NCBI GenBank assembly: GCA_030062745.1
Contig: CP099843.1
Coordinates: 21,612,583-21,676,582, forward strand
Length of the DNA: 64,000 nucleotides
Direction: 5' to 3'
DNA from: Capitulum mitella
Lineage: Eukaryota > Arthropoda > Thecostraca > Pollicipedomorpha > Pollicipedidae
Under the pieces are notes generated by a model that was not told the DNA's origin, ran no database searches, and saw only the letters and a program-made list of their open reading frames with translations. Within the stretch, counting starts at the first letter, position 1. Every line of letters starts with the position of its first letter. Below are positions 1 through 13,300 of this stretch, in pieces. Position numbers and translations under genes: made by a program.

Positions 1-957
1 CGTTTTTGGTAAGAACGGAACATCCGTTCACCACCGTTCAGCGTGAGTGCGCTTTTGAACTGTGGCGCCGTTTTGACGCGTGGCGGCGCTAAGGTGCGCG
101 GCCACGCTCTCTCACCCCCGTTTTGTTTCCCAGTGTGGCGCTTAGTGAGGGGTAAGCCCGGGCGGACGTGTCGCCGTGTGCTGTTGCAGCGCGTGTTCGC
201 TCGCCCCACGTGACGGGCCGCAGCCGGGCCGTGTGCCGTGAGCCGGCCGCCAGCTCCCTCCTGGTGTGGCTTTGGCGCCGAGTGGGCACTCGTGGGTCGG
301 CTTTGTACTAACGGGGCTGCCTGCCGAACGCGTGGAGGCACGGAGTCAAGGAACGACGGCGAGAAGAGGCATCGCCAAGCTTGATGCGAAACATGTCGGC
401 TGTGGGGCATTGGCGCGGCCAGCGCACGGTCTACGTAGCCTTGGCCGTCGCTGGGGCTCGATGTGGGCGTGCTGGCCGTGACTTCTTGCTCTTGAGTCGA
501 GATCTGTCGTCAGCCGACACTTACCTCTGTTGCACGTATCGTTTGCGAACTTTGTGGTGATGGCTGCCTTCGTCTCAACTGAGGCCGAATCCGCTTTGAT
601 AGGAAGCTGCCCGCCATCGTTGTAAGGTGCATGTTTGGTTTCCTTTGTGCCTTACGTACTGAATTTGACCCGTGGTGTTCCGGACACTGGATGCAGGGAA
701 ATGGTGCTACCACTGTCTCTTTATTTTCCGTCATGTCTTTTATCACGGTCCCCTTCTGCACCTCGTTTGTGACGGAAAGATCCGGTTTTGCCGCCGAGTC
801 TCCCATTTTTGTCAGCGGCAGAGGCTGGCCTTTGCCTTTGCTGCTTTGTACGGGAGGTGCGTTTTCCCGAGTTGTGCTTCCTGCCTGCCGGTCCGCACCC
901 GGCGACCGTTCTCAGCGGCGGTCGGTGCGGCTGAGACTGACCGTGCCGCCGTTTCAG
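1..957 (+). other. Upstream intron sequence of the Sbf gene, no exon recognised
   Basis: GC-rich DNA before the first exon I can place. It ends in a pyrimidine-containing acceptor (GTTTCAG at 951-957). The exon starting at 958 begins inside a codon, so at least one coding exon lies further upstream, probably outside the window. Open frames occur on both strands here, but none resembles the DENN module that should precede the first placed exon. I see no RNA gene or mobile element in this stretch. Confidence 0.5.
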
Positions 958-3900
958 GCTGGCGGCCATCAAGCCGCAGCCGAACCGGATCGTGCCGATG
1001 GGGCCGCACATCTCGACGCTGCAGCAGGAGGGCCGCCAGATCGTCAACAACTCGGCCCGCCGACTCGAGGTGAGCCGCACTGGAGGGCCGGAGACGCCGC
1101 AAGGTGCGGTCGCTGCTCCTGCTGCTGCTCTTCCGCCCGTCTGGGGCCTGTCTCCTTCTGCTGTCCCGGTGTTGTTCGTTGGTGACCGTTGCCCTCGTGC
1201 TCTGCTCCCGTCCCTGTGAGACCCACCTCCGTCTGCTGGCCTGGTGTTGGTCGCTGGTGACCAGCCGCTGGCCTCTCGCTCTGCTCCCGTTCCTTTAACC
1301 GCACCACTGATCACTGACTCGTTACTGGTATCGGCTGGGCCTCCGGTCCGCCTCCTTGTGCCTGTGCGGCGTTGTCGCTAGGCGGCCGTTTCTGCGCCGT
1401 GCTCTGCGCCGTTTCGTTACCCGACCTCACCGGGCGCCGGGCGACGTCCTGCTGGACTCGGTGGTCTGACGCCGGGCACGGGCCGTCTCAGGTGCTGCGG
1501 AACTGCGTCAGCTGCATATTCGAGTCGAAAATATCGGACGCGCGCAAGTCGTTCCCGGCCGTGCTGCGGGCGCTGAAGAACAAGTACGTCCGGCTGGTGC
1601 TCTGCCACGAGCTCTCCCAGCACGTGATCGGCAACAAGGCCATCCTGGACAACGAGCAGTTCGAGCTGGTGGTGCGGCTGATGAACTGCGCGCTGCAGGT
1701 GCGTGCGCCGGCCTGCTGGGCCGTGACCGCGACTGTTGTGGGCGCACTGAGGCGATAACCGGCACTGACGTGTTATCCTCTGGTCCGTTATGGGACGTAT
1801 TGGTCAGAGGCGTCGTGTAACGTATTGAAATGGTGTGCTGTTTCGTAGCCGACTGGCTGACTGTGGTGAGGGTGTTGCTGTGGCTGATGCCAGGGGAGGC
1901 TGGAGTGTCAGTGCTCGTGACGTAGCCCTGTGTCACCTGGCCCGCTCTGCTGTGTTGACAGGACGATTCGACCATGGACGAGCACGGGGTGGCGGCTGCG
2001 ATCGTGCCGCTGGCCACCGCCTTCTGCCGCAAACTGTGCACCGGCGTCATCCAGTTCGCCTACACCTGCATACAGGTTCGAGGAGTATTCCCACATGTTG
2101 GCACGTCGAGTACACGTAAATCTGGCTACGCTGGGTACGCCCACATATAGATGAGCCGTTTACGCCTGTATGCAGATACGCCGGGCACGCCTTCAGGCTT
2201 GTTCGCGTGGAGGATGACGTCATTGTGCGGGCAGGCCTACCTGTTTTCATTTGAAAAGCAGCTATAAAGCATGTGATTAATTAATTGACTCGCGAGACCA
2301 GTTCAGTAAATTGTCGGTTGTGAATCGTTTTTGGACTTACGAGGCTACCCTCATTATCATCGGCCGACTTTGTTCACCTTCTATACAGCGGTAGCCCCCA
2401 CTCTGTCGCGTGCCGTTTTGCCGCGGGCCGTCGGTCTTTATGGTCCATCTCGCCGTGACGGCGTTGGCGGTCCGCGCACTCCCACCCCGGTCCCCGTCCG
2501 TCGCCCGACGTCTCGCTGGCCGCCGGCAGGACCACATGGTCTGGCAGAACCTGCAGTTCTGGGAGTCGGCCTACTACCAGGACGTGCAGAAGGACGTGCA
2601 GCAGCTGTACGCGCCGCGCCACGAGGCCCGCTACGGCGTCATCGACGCCACCGGCGCGCAGTTCGGCCTGCTGGACGAGCGGGAGGCCGGCGGCTGGCGC
2701 GGCGACCGCAAGACGGTCGAGCCGTCTGCCCTGGAGCTGGCCGCCGACCAGATGCGCACCAGCGCCCAGCTCGACGAGGGTGCGTGCGGGATGCGAGGTG
2801 GAGGTGGTACGCTCGGGGCACGGAGTGGAGACGGTAAATGCGAGGCATGGGGTTGAGACTGTACGGCATGTGCAGTCTTTGGGGAACACGTGGCACTGGA
2901 CGGCGTCGTTGAGGAAGGCTTTCGGCGAGTTGATTGGTGTGCCGTTGGTGCTCATATGGTCATCACATTGCCGTGCCTCCCGTGTCCACAGCCAAGCAGC
3001 AGGAGATGATCATGAAGGAGGAGTCGACGGTGTACAGCCAGGCGATCCACTTCGCGAACCGGATTGTGTACCTGCGCGTGCCTCTGGACGTGGTCTCACA
3101 CCGGCAGCGCATGCACAACTACAACGAACGGGAGAGCAACAGCAACAGCGTCACGAACAGGTCTGTCTGCTCCCTCTCGCCGCGCCGGTGGATGGGCGAG
3201 GAGGAACCCTCGTTACATGGACGACCGCTGGGAGCGGTCTTTTGATGCTGTGCATGCGGCGAGCAGAAATGCTCGCCAGTTGTATTTCGTAGGACACAAT
3301 TTAGTTCCTTGGTGTTACACTTTGGCCGCCGGCGGCTACCACTACGTTTCTCTGACGATCTTGTTTCATCTGGCCTGGTGCACGCCACCCCCATCCCTTT
3401 TGACTTTGATCATGCGGCACCGCGTCTCTCCGCTGGTTGTACCAGTTACTCGGTTACCAGTACTCCTGGTCCCCCGGGCCAGCGACCCCTGCCCCCCCCC
3501 CCCCGCTGTTTGACGCTGACCCCCTCCGCAGCGTGGCGGACGGCGAGACGGACAGCATGACGGCCGAGTCGGGCTTCGAGGAGCAGGAGGTGACGTCGGC
3601 CGGCGTCGAGGTGGTCCGGTTCGTGTCGCGCTTCGTCGACAAGGTCTGCACCGAGGGCCACGTCACGCAGGAGCACATCCGGTGAGCGCCGCCGGCCGCC
3701 GCCGCCGCCGCCGCCGCCGAGTTGTTAGAGTTGTTCGAGCCGCCGGCACGTGCTGTTGGCCGCAGCCGCCGGCCCGTGGCTGCGTGGGCTGTTGGCCGCA
3801 GCCGCCGGCCCGTGGCTTTGTGGGCTGTTGGCTGCAGCCGCCGGCACCGGGAAGGTGCCGCCTGGGCGTCAGATAGTGATAGCTGTACGTCTTTTGGGTG

Positions 3901-4367
3901 TCAGGAGATGACTCGGGCAGATCTTTTGAGTAGTAGGTGGTGGCAGCTGTGCGCGTCTCAAGTGTTCAGTGATGATAACTTTATGTGTTGTCTGTGTACC
4001 GTTTGGTGACAGTTTTATGTCGCGCAGTAAGTTTTCGTTCTGTTCCCCGTTCCCCGGCGTCTGACTGACCGTTTAAGGTGCTGTTTTTTTTTTATTTTAA
4101 GTGAGCCACATCAGCATTTGTGGCTCCGTTGGTCTGTTTTCTTCTGTGCTGTGTTTGTGGGTAGTCTGTATCGGTGCTATCAGTTTGTATAATGGCCACT
4201 TGTGATGTGATGTGGCCGGCAATGGTAGCTTTGGACGTCCTCTAGTCATTTGTTCTTCCCGCTCCTGCAGGCAGCTGCACCAGATGGTACCGGGCGTGGT
4301 CGCCATGCATATCGAGACGCTGGAGGCCGTCAGCAAGGAGTCGAAACGGCTGCCGTCCACCAAGAAG
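958..4367 (+). other. Sbf: Sbf segment: end of DENN module and SBF2 region (exons 1-7)
   Basis: Exons 1-7 encode the stretch between the DENN domains and the GRAM domain. Recognisable pieces are IVPMGPHI (exon 1), [18 protein letters not shown] and [14 protein letters not shown] text (exon 2), [17 protein letters not shown] (exon 3), [18 protein letters not shown] (exon 4) and [18 protein letters not shown] (exon 5). This matches the 'SBF2' family region found only in Sbf/MTMR5/MTMR13. Exon 6 is acidic ([18 protein letters not shown]). Phases run 0, 0, 0, 1, 2, 2, 0 across these exons. Confidence 0.88.
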
Positions 4368-7300
4368 GTGGGTGCTCGTCTTCTGCTCCGGCGCCACCAC
4401 GGCCCGGGGCTGGGAGACTGGGAGACATCCTGCCAGCTCTGCCGTCTCGTCTCAGGTCCTCGGCGTCTCCTTCGACCGGACCGCGGCCGGATCGGCCTTT
4501 TTTCAGTCTGCCGTCGATGACTGGCCAGTGCAGTGTGTCCAGCAGCGTCTGAGCCGCTATTTCCCCTCCCGGGAAAGGCATGCGGCGGCCACGGAGCCAG
4601 TCTGGCTGGACACAGCGGACGCGTGTTGGCTGATTGTCAGCGATGTGTTGCTGGATACCATGTCGCGCGGTTGTCAGTTGGCCGCCACGACTGGTATTGG
4701 TCAGCGATGTGTTCCTGGATACCATGTCGCGCGGTTGTCAGTTGGCCGCCACGACTGGTATTGGTCAGCGATGTGTTCCTGGATACCATGTCGCGCGGTT
4801 GTCAGTTGGCCGCCACGACTGGTATTGGTCAGCGATGTGTTCCTGGATACCATGTCGCGCGGTTGTCAGTTGGCCGCCACGACTGGTATTGGTCAGCGAT
4901 GTGTTGCTGGATACCATGTGGCGCGGTTGTCAGTTGGCCGCCACGACTGGTATTGGTCAGCGATGTGTTGCTGGATACCATGTGGCGCGGTTGTCAGTTG
5001 GCCGCCACGACTGGTATTGGTCAGCGATGTGTTCCTGGATACCATGTCGCGCGGTTGTCAGTTGGCCGCCACGACTGGTATTGGTCAGCGATGTGTTCCT
5101 GGATACCATGTGGCGCGGTTGTCAGTTGGCCGCCACGACTGGTATTGGTCAGCGATGTGTTCCTGGATACCATGTCGCGCGGTTGTCCGTTGGCCGCCAC
5201 GACTGGTATTGGTCAGCGATGTGTTCCTGGATACCATGTCGCGCGGTTGTCCGTTGGCCGCCACGACTGGTATTGGTCAGCGATGTGTTCCTGGATACCA
5301 TGTCGCGCGGTTGTCCGTTGGCCGCCACGACTGGTATTGGTCAGCGATGTGTTCCTGGATACCATGTGGCGCGGTTGTCCGTTGGCCGCCACGACTCGTG
5401 TTGCTGGTTTTGTTCCGCTGTCCGATAGCAGTCGAGTGTTGCCTGCGCACTAGACCGTATCGGAACTGGTAGTGAGAGTCACTTAGGAGTTAGTTAGAGT
5501 TGTTAGACGTCCCTGCCCCAACAGTCGAAGATGCCGCCTTTACCTCTAGCCGTGCTAACCTATTTGTAACCCAGAAAGCCGGATATCCTGGTGCGGACGT
5601 GTCTGACCGTGCTGACCGCTCTGTTGCCCCGACAGCCGAAGATCCTGATGCCGTCGCTGCTGTCCGGGGAGGAGCTGCTGACGGAGGCGGTGCGGGTGTA
5701 CCTGCTGCCGGACGGACGGGAGGAGATGACCGGACAGCTGGGCGGACCTGCCCTGCTGCCGGCAGAGGGCGCCTTCTTCATCACCAACTACCGGCTCATC
5801 TTCAAGGGCGCCCCCTGCGACGCGTTCGGTGAGCAATGCAGCACCAATGGCGGAACATCGGCGCAGGGGCCACGCACGTGACCCAGAGTGTGGTATAGGG
5901 CAGTTATGGCGAGAAACAAGTTGTTCTCGTTTCACTTATCAGCCCTAAACGACGGCTGCATTTCTTCCAGTGAACTTGTAACGCGTTTTGTTATCTTTAT
6001 TCGTTCAGTGCGGCTTTCCGCGTTCATTTCTCAAGGTCTGGCCACCAACTGACCACCAGCTGCTCTGACAGAGTGTATGCTCTAACTGTCTCACTGTAGC
6101 ATTGCCTGCTGTTATCCCATCGCCTTGACAGAAACTCTCCTGCCCGTCCACAGCGAGCGAGCTGACGATCGTGCGCTCGTTCGCCATCTCGTCGCTGACC
6201 AAGGAAAAGCGGATCAGCGTGCAGTACCTGCCCCACCTGGACCAGTGGCTGCAGGAGGGTCTCCAGCTGCGCTCCAACACGTTCCAGGTGCGTCTGGACG
6301 TCAGGCGGAGACTGGAGATGGGGTGTCCTGGAGGCGGTGTGGAACTATCGTAGTATGTGAGGATGCGGTGCAGGTGATAAAACGTCGTGAGAACAGCCTG
6401 AGAAGTGAGACACGGACTGCAGGGGCATAAAAGCTTGTAAAACAGCAGGAAGAACAGGGCGCGGTCAACAGATGTTTGGACAGCGGGACTGTGTCGCTCC
6501 GCTCTCGCTGAATTGTTGACTGACAGACGCTGTGCCTGATCGGTGGTCGAACCGGCGTGAGCGAGCGTGACCCACGTCACCTGCCGCAGCGTGTTGTAAC
6601 GTGTCGACGCCGTGCTGCAGCTCATCAAGCTGGCCTTCGACGAGGAGGTGACGGCCGAGACCATTGAGCGGCTGAAGAAGCTGATCCAGCGGCTGCGCGC
6701 GCCGCCCACCATCGCCGAGCTGTTCGCCTTCCGTGGACAGCACTTCGTCGCCTCGGCAGCCAGCGCCAAGGACAAGCAGAAGAACGCCACGCTGCGGTGA
6801 GTACGGGAGAAGGGCGGGGGGCGGCCGTGGAGCCGGGACGGAGTCTGGGCGACGGCCGATCCCCCGGGTCTGCGGGCCGGCAGCGCTGCTGGCGGCGCGC
6901 TGTCCTGACCGCTCGTCTGTGTCGGGAGAGTTCGGGAAGTGTTCGTCACATTAAGAATGTCTGGGATGCGTGACGAAGCATGATTATGGCCTAGCGACTG
7001 GGAGAGCCTCGTCTGCCTGTTGGGCTCAGGTGTGGCCGAGGGATGAGGTATCACAGCCGTCGGCACCCGCCGTCGGGATGGAGAGCCTGTCAGGTCGTCA
7101 GCTGACTGCCTCTCAGTGTGCCTGAGCAGCAGTGGCCGCCGCCCTCGCGGTCGTCTGTGTATGACGCCCTGGCCGTCTGACTGCCTGTAACGTCCGCCAC
7201 TGCCCCGGGCCCGTCGCCACGTGTCGCGCGGTGCCCGTCTGACCGTCGCACGCCGCCAGCCGGATGCGCCAGAAGTTGCGATCCCGCAGTCTGGGCCGCG

Positions 7301-10300
7301 GCTCGTCGCTGCTGAACACGCTGCGTCGCGGCTCGAGCCTGTTCGGCACGTTAGCAGGTGAGCCCTCTCGGCCGGCCGCGCGGCGCCGCCGCCCGCTGAC
7401 GCGCGCCTCCGCCGTCCGCTCCGCAGGGGCTTTGCCAAGAAGACGCTGCTGCGCACGGCGCGCAAGGCCGGCCTCAAGACGAAGGCGTCCAAGCGGCAGA
7501 AGTACGTGCTGTCGGTGGACGGGCGGGCGATGACTTCGCCCGGCAGGATGAGCCTGCCGCCGGCAGACAGTCTCGAGTACCTGCCTGGTCACGAGGACGA
7601 GCTGTCGGGTGAGTGCGTTGCTTAGCTGCCCCCCCCCCCCCGTCTCCCCGTCCCGGCTGGTAGGTTCGGAGGGTGATGGGCATCCCCGTGACCGTACGGG
7701 TTCCCCTGTTGTTGAGCTCAGTGCCTGGTGTTCTTTTGCCGCTGCGTCATTTCCCCGACTTGGAGTCTGTTTGCTCAGTATTTACACATAGACGGTGAAG
7801 GAGTCAAACACAGTTTTCTGCTTCAAACATTTGGGCATTCGTCTCCCTCGAGGATCGATGACGAGATGCGTATGGCGTTGCAAGTTAATAGTGGGCCTTC
7901 GTAGAGGGCGGGCTGCCATAGATGCGTACGGCTGTCCTAGTCCTTTGTCGTTTTCGGGAACTGGCAGCTGGCTGCCGCGCTCAGCTTGCTGATGCTTTTG
8001 AACTGTTGCGCTGTTATCTCGCTTTTGACGCTTGACGCCGGCTGTCGACTGCTGCTTCATGGTTTTGATGCGTTTTGTGACACCGTTTTGTCATGCATGC
8101 TGCCACTAGCGGCTGCCGAAACGGAAGACCAGGAAGGTATGTTCAGCGGTATCTCTTGCCATCAGTACGAGTTCTAGAACAGAATTACCACAGCTAACTT
8201 TCCTCGCAATCCATCGAACAAATCATACACTTTTATAAGTTTTTAGTGCAACACGTCACTTGTTTGGTTCGGTTAACATGTTCCCAAATACAGAAACAGA
8301 TCATCCGCATTGTATATTTGTTTGTTTTTATTTCGCGTCTTGTGCGTTTTCGGTTGTATTTGTGCAATTACACGATATAGAAATCTCTTTTTGGCAGAAT
8401 TCGCAATCCATATTAACACAGCCGAAGAGTTGTTTATGGCATGAATGGGTTGCAAGTGCCGCAGTACACATGATGTATATGATGTTGCTATGTAATCTTT
8501 GCGGCCATCGCATCTCGGGAATTCTATAATCACACATAACTAACATAGGAATGTGCTTATGTTCAGTATAGCGTCAGAAGCTGCTGAACTAAGAGGGAAT
8601 GCCGGTTCAGCAGCTTTGCCTTCACAGTTTTCACTTCCCCTCCAAACGGCAGCTGGAGTTAGTGACGCTTTGTGGGTGCAACAGCTGAATTAGTTGTTGT
8701 ACCTCGGCAGAATTGGTGCACTAATGCCTGTTCGCTCCGCTTGCGTTTGATTTCGGTCCGTTATCCTGCACGTGACTGGCTGACAGTAGGCGTTCCTGGT
8801 CAGTAGTTGCGTGCCTCGATCGTAGAGGATAACGGCTCTCGTCCCGCCGAGTGGTCGGACGGGCGGCCGGCCGCTGACCGCCTGTACCGCGTGTCTGGCA
8901 GTGGTGGACGAAACGGAGGTGGCCAGCCAGGGCAATTCCTCCCACCTGCAGACCACGCCCGTCGAGTCGGTCTCCATGGAACGGCTCACCGAGCGCAGCT
9001 ACTACAGGTCAGTCCCGACTGTAGAGCTGCGGGTATAACCGGTCAGTTTCAGCTGTAGAGCTGTGGCTACTATAGATCACTCACGACTGTAGAGCCGCAG
9101 TTATTGCAGGTCAGTCCCGACGGTAGAGCTTTGGCCATCGAAAGTCAGCCCGACTAAAGTCGCACCGGTCACAGGGCAGTTCCGAATCTAGCCGCAGATA
9201 CTTCGGTCATTCCCGACACAAAAAGGACAGCTACTACAGGCCAGTCCCTCCTTTAGAGCTGCGGCGACTACAGGCCAGTCCCTCTTGTAGAGCCGCGGCT
9301 ACTACAGGCCAGTCCCTCCTTTAGAGCAGCGGCTACTACAGGCCACTCCCTCCTGTAGAGCTGCGGCAACTACAGACCAGTCCGGGCTCTGAGCCTTCCT
9401 ATTCTGCGAAGACTGGCAGACCAGCTACAGTTGTCGCACATTAATCCCCGTGGGACCAGCTCCTGACGTGTGTTACGGTCCGATGGGACTAAGCCCGTCC
9501 CGACGGTGTGTTCTGACGTCGCCCTGTTTTTGGCAGAGACTGGCAGCGACTGGGTCTGGGCCAGCTGACGGGTGCCACTCTCAAGAGGATGGAACCCTTC
9601 CGGGTGACTGCCGTCAACAGCTCCTACACCGTCTGTCGCAGGTACGACCCTTGTGCTTCAGGTGGTAGATCATCTGCGGCAGGCAAGACATCGGACACCA
9701 CGTCCATGTCACCGTCATTTGCAAGTCACCGTCGTTTGCAAGTCAAGATCCTGCGTGGACACGGCAGACATGCGTCCTCTCTTCTTTCACACCCTCCATC
9801 GCCGCCTGTTTCTGCGTCCGCACGCTCGTCTCGTAATCGCTGGCGTGGTATGCACCAGCGGTCAGCATGCCGGGGATCGGCCAGTGCCTCCGGTGAGCCG
9901 CCCCTCTCGCCGCAGCTACCCGGCACTGTTTCCGCTGCCCTGCCACATCAGCGACATGTCGGCGGCGAAGGTGGCGCGCTGCCACCGCCACGGCCGGCTG
10001 CCGGTCGCCACCTGGAAACATCCGCGCACCAAGGCGCTGCTGCTGCGCGGCTCGGCCTTCTACGGCAAGGGCGTGCGCGGTATCATCATGGCGCACCAGG
10101 CCACCAGTGAGTGGGCGGCGTGACCGCGACCGGGGACGTGAGGGAAGAGTGAGCAAATGTTAACGTGCGGCGCGTACCAGAGTTGGAGTTTGTGTGAGTC
10201 TGAGCGCGCCTTTTACCCGTCATTTGTAACCAGGTGATCAGGGGTGCTCCCACCGGAATGCACGATTGCGCGGAGAACCTTCCGTTTGTTTCCGTATCAA

Positions 10301-13300
10301 ATAACCTTAAAAGTGAGGATAGACAAGTCTTAGAACTTCTTGCTAAGAGGAGAAGAATTAGTATTAACCGTGAGAATTTATTTACTGATGATGGGTGGGG
10401 ACCGTCGTTTAAAGTCCTTCCGACTTATCAACGCGGTTCTAAGCTGGGCTTGTCCGGCGGGCCATCCCAGGGCGGCTCTAGGTTTCATAAAATCTTAAAC
10501 AAATGGGCCAGCATGATACGTCAGTTGGTTTGCGTTTGTTCTGCGTTTCTTCACGCCGCGTCTGCGCAGTTTGGTTGATCGGCGTACCGGAGCCGTGCGT
10601 CGCGCCTGACGACGAAGTGAGACGCGCCCTGGCGGCGTCCGTGACCGTCTCCGCCCGGCCGCGGCAGGCTCGTCGAGCGACACGTCCGTGGCGCTGGAGC
10701 AGGAGAAGTACATGTCGGCGGTGGTGGCGGCCACGCCGCTCTCCGTGCTGCGCCAGGGCTCGTCGTGGGGCATGTCCGACTCGTCGCTGTCCATCGACTC
10801 GCTGGTGCTGCAGGCGGCCTCCGCCCAGCCGGAGGCCGCCGGCTACCCCACGCTCACGCCCGAGATGGCGCGCAAGGCCAACCCCTTCTCCAAGGCGATG
10901 AACACGCTGCGGTGAGTGCCCGCGCGGCGCGTTCGGCGCCGGCCGCCGCCGGCGGGCGGGTGGAACTGTGCGGAGGTGGCGCGCGGTGTTGGGAGGTATC
11001 GTGTGGACGAGACGTGGAGGCGTTTATCCCCGGATGATGTCACGTGGGCGTCAGAGGATTGTTTTAAAGCCACATCAAGTGGACAGTGCGGTGTACGACT
11101 GGTACGCGGTGTCTGCGGATGACGTTAACGCTGTTTTCTGGTCTTTCCTTCGGATGTAGGAAGAGCAAGGCTAGGTAAGGCTGCGTGTGTTCCGGGGTCG
11201 GTGTCTGCTGTCGTCTCTGTTTCATGCCTGGTGTGCTCTGCTGGTTGTTGCTGTGTGCGTTCTGTCGGTCTCTGTCCGTCGAATGCATGTTTGTTGCCTT
11301 GTCTGTCCTGTTGCATGATGGCTGTTGTAAATCTGGAAGCTAACACTGTGCGGGGCCGTCCTTTACCCGCTTATGGAGAAAGGTTGGGCTTAGATTTGAC
11401 CCACCAAGAGCCGCCATTGCCCAGTAGTATACGCAACAGAAATTAACGATGTCAGATTGCAACGAACAACACACAGATACCGTCTTTTAAACTTGCTATT
11501 TCGTGAACGCAGCACATTGCATTGTGCCTGTTGACTGGCGACAACCCACATCACCAGTGGTTCTAAATTTTACCCACACCATCAACACCCCATATCAGCG
11601 ACTCTGCCACCCGAGATTGTTGGAAATTTGTGTAACCGAAACTTCCGCCATCGATATCTCAGTTCACTGAGAGGTATGCTGATTTCCCCCAACAGTAATG
11701 GTAATCTCCTCAGCCGAGCATTCTCCCCAGCGCTATTGTTCGTTCGTTAAATCCTCGTTGTCGGTACTGGACTTCATCAAACAGCAAACTCAGCTGAGGT
11801 GGCAAACCGCGTCACTGGAACACATCGGTTCTGCATTCTTTATTCATTATTCATTCTTCTTCGACTTTATAGCTGACGCGAAAATGGCGGAAATGCTGAG
11901 GTATTTTGGTACGTGTCCTTTTCGGTAAAATGTTAAAGCTATGTCCGAGCCCGAAGCCACTTACAGAGTTGTTTACGCGTTTATGCCACTGCTGGCAAGA
12001 CGGTTTGAAATCTGCAACCACTGCAAGATAAATGAATTCCAAAACTCGAAATGGCGAAATTCGTGTAACAATTCTAAACATACAGGCGTATTTCAGCTAT
12101 AAAAGTGAGAGAAAACGTTGATCCGTTTTACGTGACACAGGAGTTGCCGTGGTTATCACGAAAGCTATCATGGAGGAGGTGGTCGTCTTAAGCTTGCATA
12201 TGAACGCATCAAACGTTTGTTTATGGAGTCATGGATTTGCTGGTATAGTTTGCGACTAACCAAAGCGTTACGATTTGCTGCTACTGTGGCGTCTGCATTG
12301 TATTTGTAGCTCGTTGCCATCCTTTGCTCGGAAGCATAATAACAAACCGGGAACCAGTTTGACTGCATAGCGACCGTAGCCGTAACATCATAGACACTGG
12401 CTAATCATAGACCCTAACGCTACGTCTACAAAACTAAACAAAATGAAAAGTACCGTTATCCGTCACTTAGTGATGCCGTTTGGAATCTGGGTGCCTTTTG
12501 AACATGGCCGGCTTCGGTTTCGCCATTTGCGCCAATCTGCGACCATTTTCTTCAGCCTCTCTATCCGGTGGCGGCCCGTGTCTAGCAAAACCGTCCTCGC
12601 TTCAGTCTACCTCAACTTCGTCCGCGGTTTCAAATCATTACGCCTCCCTGGTAGTGTCCTGTCAGGTCCCAGCACATCCCAACTCCAGCGGAGTTGGGAC
12701 GTGCTCGATGGGTCGACTGCTCATTGGGTCGACGATGGCTCTAAAACGTAACTGGGGCGCATCTGTTCGATAAGGCGCGAGAACGGCGGCGCTGTTGGCC
12801 CCTTTCCGTTATCGGGCTGAGCATTCATACGGGGTCCTCTGCACCGCCAGTCCCGGATCTGTCGGTACCACTGGTCCAGGGAAGGGTACTCTGTACGGCT
12901 GGTCCAGGGGACCCCCTCTGTACCGCCGGCCCAGGGAGGACCTTTGTACGGCTGGTCCAGGGAGGGCCTCTGTACCGCTGCTCCAGAGAGGGCCTCTGTA
13001 CCGTTGCTCTAGGGGAGCCTCTGTACCGTTGCTCCAGGGAGGGCCACAGTACCGCTGCTCCAGAGAGGGCGTCTGTACCGCTGCTCCAGGGAGGGCCTCT
13101 GTACCGCTGCTCCAGGGAGGGCCACTGTACCGCTGGTCCAGGGAGGGCCACTGTACCGCTGGTCCAGGGAGGGCTTCTGTACCGCTGCTTCAGAGAGGGG
13201 CTCTGTACCACTGCTCTAGAGAAGGCCTCTGTACCTCTGGTCCAGGGAGGGCCTCTGTACCGTTGCTCCAGGGAGGGCTTCTGTACCGCTGCTCTAGAGA

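Noticed and set aside
4372..5472. Three overlapping forward frames of 264-366 codons
   Set aside because: They are the three rotating readings of the 64-bp minisatellite in Sbf intron 7.
6005..7492. 495-codon minus-strand frame opposite Sbf
   Set aside because: It is antisense to verified Sbf exons 9-12, has low-complexity Arg/Pro/Ser content and no family resemblance; high GC makes such frames common.
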